The notes under the pieces were generated by a model that worked only from the letters and a program-made list of their open reading frames with translations, searched no databases and had not been told where the DNA came from. A DNA stretch of 64,000 nucleotides from Anthoceros angustus. Lineage: Eukaryota; Streptophyta; Anthocerotopsida; Anthocerotales; Anthocerotaceae. This document shows, in pieces, positions 58,021 to 64,000 of this stretch; the first letter of the stretch is position 1, and the number at the start of each line of letters is the position of its first letter. The stretch is taken from the NCBI GenBank assembly GCA_010909165.1, contig MU008205.1, positions 124,001 through 188,000 of the forward strand, read 5' to 3'. Position numbers and translations under genes: made by a program.

Positions 58021-59767
58021 ATGCCCGTTGGTCTTCAGCCCAGCCCTCAATCGGCGGGGGTGGGAGGTGGGTTCCTCCGCCCAGCCGACTCCCTGGGATG
58101 GCCGCTCCAGAGGCTGCGCAACTGTCGTGCGTACGCCAGCTCGGGGTTGAGAAGGCAAGAGACGGTTGCTGGCAATGTGGCCTACAGGGAGGCTCACGAG
58201 ATTGGTGGTTTGAAGGCTGCTGCAGGTGGGTGTGTCGTGCTGAGTGTGCTCCCTTGGTTCATGCTATTCAGCTGCTTGCCTATGGGCAGTCGCTGTGGCT
58301 CTGTGACAAGAAGGAGCCCTTCAGCCTGTTCGTGCAGTTGGTGGACGGACATTGGGGGAGGTCTTGTTGGAGGGAAGCCAGTTTGCTTGGGAACGGGAGA
58401 AATCTAAGGGGATGGTGATTCAGTTCCTGAAAGACAGAGGGGTCAGTACCGTAACAGCTAGACAGACGGTGAACAGGTCTCCGGTGTTCCTGGGACACCT
58501 TCTCAGTCTGCTGTTCTGCAATTTCCAAAGCCAAATTCGAGCTGGTAATGCCTGCTACCTGTGGCCAGTGGAACCTCCTGCTGCTTATTATGTGCACTCT
58601 CATGCTTGTGGTGCTCATCAATGCTCAGTGGTCGTTGCAGGCAGAGAGTTGACAGCGCATGAAATCACCAGTACCCTGCACCCCTATCTGGAAAGTCTGG
58701 CCTTGAAGTACAGAGAGGGCTTGGTCGATGTGTTCCTGAGCTTCCCAGACCCACCCAGATCAAGGAAGGCATCGAATGGGACCTCAGTCTCCGGAGAAGA
58801 TGCAAGTGACTTACGAGATCTGTACATGAACTACCCGCACCTGCTGAGCAATATAGTGGATGGCGAACTTCGTCCACCCCTCCTGTACCTTCTCAGTCTG
58901 GGCCTGAGTGAAAGCCAGGTGGAAACTATTGTGAGAAGATTCCCTGCAATCGTAAGCTACAGTGTGAAGGGGAAGCTCAAGCCCATGGTTGACCTCATTC
59001 TGGCTATGGGAGTCGCTCCATCAGACATTCCCAAGGTGGTCATAAAGAGGCCACAACTTCTAGGTTGCAGTGTGGCGGACAACATGAAACCGACCATGGC
59101 GTACCTGGAAAGCCTTGGGGTGGAGGAGGAACAGTGGCCCAGGATGCTGGTGAAGTTCCCTCACGTCATCACCTTCAGCCAGAGTAAGCTGCAAGGTTTG
59201 GTAACCTTTCTTTCAGAGCTGGGCATTGCCCCACCGTTGCTTGGTAGGCTGTTGAGTAGATTTCCATCTCTGACGGGGTACAGTGTGGAGGCGAAACTGA
59301 GACCCATCACAGCCTACTTCCGTGAGCTGGGTATCACGGATGTAGGCGGCCTTGTTCTCCGTTCTCCCCAAGTTTTTGGGCTAAGTCTGCAGGAGAACAT
59401 CAAACCTACGGTAGAGTTCCTTCTGAGTTTGGGTCTCACGGGACAGGACGTTGCAACAATCCTTCCCAGGTTCCCGCAGCTGCTAGGTTTGAATGTTCCC
59501 AACAACTTGCGGCTGAAAGCAGAGTTCTTGGCCGAGGTGGGTAGGGACTCGTCGGAGGTGGTCGATTTCCCGCAGTACTTCGGGTACAGCTTGACCAAAA
59601 GAATCAAACCTCGATTGGAAGCCGTTGCAGCAATCGGGATACCGTGGACGTTGAATCGGACGCTGACAACGGCCGACGGTGTCTTCAGGGCTACCATGGA
59701 GAAGGAAAAACGAACTCTCTCCATCAGGTCTGGGTCTGCGCAGCTGTTGCAAAATGGGCCAGAGTGA
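58021..59767 (+). CDS. mTERF family organellar protein, 3 exons
   Basis: Mitochondrial transcription termination factor family: helical-repeat nucleic-acid-binding proteins of plastids or mitochondria that affect organelle transcription or RNA maturation. Exons 58021-58225, 58338-58544 and 58641-59767 give 512 aa. The N-terminal 60 residues are rich in Arg, Ser, Gly and Ala (for example RLRNCRAYASSGLRR), fitting a transit peptide; plastid or mitochondrion cannot be told by eye. From about residue 195 on, at least eight repeats of 30-36 residues show the family pattern of a Pro near the start of the second helix and a Leu-rich turn (PHLLSNIVDGELRPPLLYLL, RFPAIVSYSVKGKLKPMVDL, RPQLLGCSV, KFPHVITFS, RFPSLTGYSV, SPQVFGLSL, RFPQLLGLNV, FPQYFGYSL). 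The second intron (96 nt) is itself open and in frame. Confidence 0.9.
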
Positions 59768-59985
59768 GTTACCATTCTGTTCTCTCCCGCATTATGATCA
59801 ATCATCATTCAAATTTCAGTGACACATTTCAGAGCCTTCGCCCATCTGTCACCCGGAAAAAATGGACCCTGTCCTGTCCACTGTTCAGTGACAAACTCTC
59901 TTGCTAGTCTACGGATTTTATTGCGGCGTGCCCATCACAGCCAGCACAGTCGGCCAGGCCACTGCCGCAGACGGCATTCTGGACG

Positions 59986-61552
59986 ATGGCAGAGTTCGGA
60001 ATGGCTCGAAGTATCCGGATCATGGTCCTGTTCGGAATGGTTTCCTTGGCGCTGTCAGATTCAGCGGTATGTATGATCCATGCAGCTCGCTCGCCGCCCA
60101 TGTTTGTCTTCGGCGCGTCCCTGGTGGACATGGGGCAGAATGCGGCAGCATTGCCCTTTCATTCGTACTCGGAGTTCCCGCCGTATGGAATGGACTTTTT
60201 CGGCAACCCAGCCAAGCGCTTCAGCAACGGAAGGCTGTTCGTGGATTTCATCTGTGAGTTCCCTAACTCTGTGCTGGTTATGGCAAGGCTACAGCCAAAA
60301 TAGTATGCATCCACTTGCTAAGAGGAGCGATGGCACACAGCTGAGGCTCTGGGTCAGGAGTATCTGCATCCGTATCTGTCCCTTCAAACAGGGGGGTATG
60401 AGCAAGGAGTGAATTTTGCTTCTTCTGGATCAACTGCCACTAACAGTACCCTCTCGGGCGCAAGGATCTTCAATGGCTTGTTCGAGTACACAAGCAACGG
60501 CATATTCTCCTTGCTTGTTCAAGTGGATCAGTTCCGGATCTTCAAAAGCACAGTGGAGGAGGCCAACGCAGAAGGTTGGCTGGCCCGGGTTGTAAGATGT
60601 GCATCTTATGTTTCTTCCATAGTTATCATCAGTCTTTGAAGGCTACAGACTTTGTCTTGTAGGACGCAAATCTCACCTATCGAATGATGACTTCTCCAAA
60701 GCCGTGTATATCTTGGAGACGGCAAACAACGACTATCTAACCTACGGTTACCAGTCAAAAGACTTTAATGCTGACAACCTAGTCACTTCAGTTCTGCACA
60801 GTATGGAGCAGTCTCTCAAGGTACTCCGTTTTCCTCGGACATGCACAAAGTGGATATTCTCTGACCTGATCTGTCTCACATTGGCTCATTCTATCACCCT
60901 CCCCAATGTTGTCACAGGTTTTGTATGAGGAAGGAGCTCGGAGAGTCGTAGTTCTTAATCTTGTTCCCCTGGGTTGTATGCCAATAGTCTTAGGAAAGAC
61001 TATAGGCACAGGGGATGCTCTGGATCATCATGGTTGTGTGAGCAAGTATAATGAGCTTGCTACTCTTCACAATAAGAATTTGCAGCCACTGATTACCAGG
61101 CTGAACAGCGAGCTTGCAGAGCCAGGTTTCTTCGTCTTTGACATCTACAGGATCTTCATGGATGCAATCACAAATCCTTCTGCTCAAGGTACAGTCACCT
61201 GTGCCCAGTCTGTAACCTCGGATGCTCGTGCTTGTTTTGCCAGCTCATGGCTGGTTCGCTGCTATCAGGTTTGCAACATGTGCTCATCAGTTGCTGCGGT
61301 TATGGAGGGGAACCGTACAACTACAGTGACGAGGTGCATTGTGGTGGCTTCGGCTACGTCGACGGTGTGCTGAGAAGCGCTTCCACTTGTGAGGATCCCT
61401 CGGCCTATTTGTTCTGGGACTCCTTTCATCCGACCGAGACCTTCAACAAGCGAATTGCTGATGCTTTTTTGAACGGAGACTACATGCACCCGAGATTTGT
61501 CATCAGGGAAAGTTGTTCCACCGCCGAGAGCCCCTACTCATCCGACAACTGA
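59986..61552 (+). CDS. GDSL esterase/lipase, secreted, 5 exons
   Basis: Plant SGNH-hydrolase, presumably an extracellular esterase; substrate unknown. Exons 59986-60253, 60341-60574, 60663-60820, 60918-61188, 61269-61552 are fully phase-consistent and give 404 aa, a usual length. Residues 1-34 form a likely signal peptide (hydrophobic core MVLFGMVSLALS). Block I reads FVFGASLVD (41-49): the Asp of GDSL is replaced by Ala but nucleophile Ser45 is kept. Block II has GVNFASSGS. Block III reads ANND (188-191), where the family has G-x-N-D. PLGC lies at 237-240 and block V is WDSFHPT, with catalytic D361 and H364. The five-exon layout and CCGYGGEPYNY near the end resemble the FXG1-like subgroup. 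It starts 218 bp after the mTERF stop. Confidence 0.92.
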
Positions 61553-62168
61553 CGCCACAGAAAAGTCCCGTCTGAATGGGATCGCATTCAGCAGTTGAAA
61601 TGTTTTTAACTGTGACAGATCGTGTGTCAGCACCATGAAACAATCCTTCTGCTTTGCCAAGTGGTTCCCTCTGTAAATAAGTTCCGCTGCCTAGCATTAC
61701 TCATAAAGACGAATGCTAAACTTAACGTGCAATCTGAATGACCATTTGTACAGGAGACTCTGATGAAAAGGGTGCCATAGCCCTATCTCTGATCAGGTGA
61801 CACGGCGGTCTGAAAATCAAATCAAGAGCATTCCAGAACCGACAGAAATAAGTGCACAATCAGGGAACTAGTCTACAAAACTTATACCAGAGTCTAACTT
61901 GCTCGGCGTTAGAACTTCAGAATGAGGGAGGTACAGAAGTTGGAAATAGAAGAGGCTGCAACGATGGAGAGGTCCGGGATAAAAGACCCTGCTGATGCAT
62001 CCGATATGGCCAGGTACCGAACCTTCAACCCCGCTTCGAATCTGACAAGGCCAGGTCCCAATCCTTCAATCCTGCTTCGAATCTGACATGGCCAGGTCCC
62101 AATCCTTCAATCCTGCTTCAATACCAGAACCACAACCAGAGCATGCAATTCCCATTGCAACCTGGACC
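61553..62168. repeat. Convergent 3' region with a 41 bp x 3 repeat
   Basis: Between the ends of the GDSL and YIP4-like genes. Bases 62008-62123 hold three tandem copies of a 41 bp unit (GGCCAGGTCCCAATCCTTCA, then TCCTGCTTCGAATCTGACA), the first most diverged and the last shortened. The remainder is presumably 3' UTR of both genes. Confidence 0.8.
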
Positions 62169-62963
62169 CTAATTATTGGCAAGGACAAGGAAACCTATAG
62201 AGATGTATAAGAGAAGAACAGGAAAGACTGCCAGGGCTCTCCGGGCAGGAGGCACAGCTCCACTCACAAAGGGATAAGCTGCCCAGGAGCTCCACATCAG
62301 AGTGACCAAAACCGCGATGCCGCGAAATAGCTTTGGCCAGTTAAACATGCAGAACACAGCTCCAACATCCAAAGGGAAAAGACAGTACCCCAGCACACTG
62401 AGGCTCTGGAAAAATATGATGGTCCCCCCGAGCAGCTGGACATTCAATGTGAGTAAAATGGCGCCAGCAGAGAGCGTCGCAAATACCACAGCAAAGGTCT
62501 CCGACCTATTCTGGCTGGCAGAAGTGGACAACACAAGAGCCAGCAGGATGATGAAGAAGAAAGGCCCCCACAGATCCCAGTCCCTCAAAGCCTTGCCCGG
62601 ATCCTCGCGATACGGGTTAGGAAACACGACATTGAGCAAATTATTCCACACCCGGAACAGATCTCTCTTGATGGTCTCCCACACGGGCTCCGTGAGCGTG
62701 TCGTACTCGTGGCCGCCACCAAACCCCTGCGCTGCGATCGTCGGCTCGGAGGTGGAGCTCCCAGATCCCGGTATCTGAGACGACAGCGAGGAGTAGAGCA
62801 GCGGAGCCGTGGACACCGGCACCGTAACCCGCGGCGGGCTGGACGGCCTCGCCGGCTGCTCTGCCGACGCTTCCTTCCTGGGAGGCGGCACCGTCAGGCT
62901 GAAGAGGCTCTCGATCTCGTCTATGTCCGACTGCGAGGTAGGCACCTTGGCGTAGGGATCCAT
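62169..62963 (-). CDS. YIP1-domain Golgi/TGN membrane protein, YIP4/YIPF6-like
   Basis: A single-exon gene of 264 aa starting at the first [14 protein letters not shown] (62963); the frame is open further upstream but offers no ATG. The N-terminal 110 residues are hydrophilic and Pro/Ser-rich (cytosolic). [13 protein letters not shown] then precedes a [18 protein letters not shown] segment that opens the five-membrane-span YIP1 domain; the other spans lie around [52 protein letters not shown] and [18 protein letters not shown] at the C-terminus. YIP4a/b in Arabidopsis act with ECHIDNA at the trans-Golgi network in secretion of wall material; the same role is likely but inferred. It converges on the GDSL gene. 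Confidence 0.92.
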   Translation of the reverse strand: MDPYAKVPTSQSDIDEIESLFSLTVPPPRKEASAEQPARPSSPPRVTVPVSTAPLLYSSLSSQIPGSGSSTSEPTIAAQGFGGGHEYDTLTEPVWETIKRDLFRVWNNLLNVVFPNPYREDPGKALRDWDLWGPFFFIILLALVLSTSASQNRSETFAVVFATLSAGAILLTLNVQLLGGTIIFFQSLSVLGYCLFPLDVGAVFCMFNWPKLFRGIAVLVTLMWSSWAAYPFVSGAVPPARRALAVFPVLLLYISIGFLVLANN

Positions 62964-64000
62964 CTCCGCTGCCACTGCAGACTGCGCGAGAGAAGCACAC
63001 ACTCCCACGCCACCGCTGAACCCTGCCTGTTCTATTCCGCACCAGCTGCAGCAAAGCAAAGCAACGGCAAGGCAAGCAGATCAACACTCCTCCCTCCCCC
63101 GCCTATCCCGCAGCAGACGCAGTCCGCACTGCACCATCTCGGATGCAACAAACGCCCGGACGTGACCACGCTACGGAGCCCTATCCCAGAGCTCCATCAC
63201 TCCCCGCTCAGCATGTTTCACGCCTCACTTTCTCGCATGCCCCGGGTTTGCCAAGAGCCGACACGGCATTCCCAGCTGTGCATCTCCTTTCAGTGTAACG
63301 CGCGAGCCTAGCCTTGTGGGTCTTACCTCGTACACATTTTACCCTTTACCTTTACACCACAATTTACTGTATAATTACCGATACCCGTCGGTAACCGCAG
63401 GCGCTAATGGTCACAGTGCTCTTAATGCGAGCACGGATACCAAAGCGCCAACTCACCATGGTGAGCATGTCACATCGCAGCGGTCATGCCATAGCTCTCA
63501 TCCACTCTCCCGTTTGGCGCGACGGCATTTCGCGTGCCCGTCGCCGCTTCACTAACCCTAATGTAACGTATAATATAGCTATACCATATGTATTCTATAT
63601 TATACCCATATATCTACGTATTCCTAAACCTGTCTTTAGTTTGAAGAAGTGCAAACTCTGAAGGTGCCCTATCCCGCGCGCTAGTGAGGCCAGGCTCCAG
63701 TGCTCGCCGTGACCGAACTTGCAGAATGAAGCTCGACTTGAACACAGTGGTCGCTTAGTTGGAGGAGGATGAGCCTACCCAGCTCAGCTTTCTGCCTCTG
63801 CGCATCAGTGTACAGGATTACGATAGAGGCTCACATGTCTATAGAGGTTGCGTGAAATGTTTCACTGGTATCTCGCCGGGAGGGTGGTGTAAAAATGTAA
63901 GGTCATGAATGAGGCACTGCCTCTCGACTCCTCCTTCTGATTCGATTGTGAGGGCGCACGATTCATTGCTGGTAGAGATTTTATTAGGCTCACGCCTGAA
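62964..64000. other. Upstream of YIP4-like; no further gene recognised
   Basis: The first 150 bases are the presumed minus-strand leader and promoter of the YIP4-like gene (C-rich on the plus strand). Bases 63565-63640 are A/T-rich. Frames across the rest are short and overlapping. No RNA gene is seen. Confidence 0.45.

Noticed and set aside
62964-63059. N-terminal extension of the YIP4-like protein
   Set aside because: The frame is open for 32 more codons but has no ATG; the MDPYAK start fits the family.

Overview
The window is nuclear DNA of a land plant or close streptophyte relative. It carries a class III peroxidase, DGS1/NCA2, an AIPP2-like PHD protein, an mTERF, a plant-type GDSL esterase and a YIP4-like protein. 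Coding sequence is interrupted by short GT-AG introns, mostly 40-250 nt. Repeats include Ty1/copia and En/Spm (CACTA) elements. The compact gene structure would suit a bryophyte, lycophyte or other small-intron lineage, but the species cannot be fixed from the sequence.

There are two compartments. Bases 1-44,000 are repeat territory. From the left: an unrecognised intron-containing gene-like region with tandemly multiplied exon-intron units (about 670-6010); a broken copia pol with its 3' LTR (6990-8423, minus strand); and a probable composite CACTA element (9212-26661). The CACTA segment has subterminal GTTGTAAA arrays, a GGCGCC-rich satellite, a 1.4 kb tandem duplication carrying tRNA-like boxes, a broken TNP2 transposase (minus strand, ending in DUF4218, DUF4216 and an acidic tail), and a 3.1 kb duplication of the 5' half of that transposase. 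Next come several minisatellites, a 477 bp tandem duplication, a dispersed repeat family with copies in both orientations (30.2-31.7, 32.6-33.3 and 38.4-40.5 kb), a copia LTR remnant, a 31 bp palindrome, and a broken gene with the C-terminal half of a beta-class (N4/N6) DNA methyltransferase (42.65-43.47 kb).

Bases 44,700-63,000 are a dense gene island: an unknown 255-aa protein with a possible helix-turn-helix, a class III peroxidase with a frame anomaly, DGS1 (14 exons), an AIPP2-like PHD repressor (7 exons, minus), an mTERF (3 exons), a secreted GDSL esterase (5 exons) and a single-exon YIP4-like protein (minus). Products would act in the cell wall (peroxidase, GDSL), mitochondrial envelope (DGS1), nucleus/chromatin (AIPP2-like), an organelle nucleoid (mTERF) and Golgi/TGN (YIP4). 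They share no pathway; this is an ordinary eukaryotic gene neighbourhood.

The most unusual signal is at base level. Where repeat copies in the left compartment can be aligned by eye, small indels fall largely at CG and CAG/CTG sites, the cytosine contexts methylated in plant heterochromatin. The island genes splice into long open frames. This could be methylation-linked base-calling error or a real mutational process, and it affects how far the broken frames in the repeats can be trusted.
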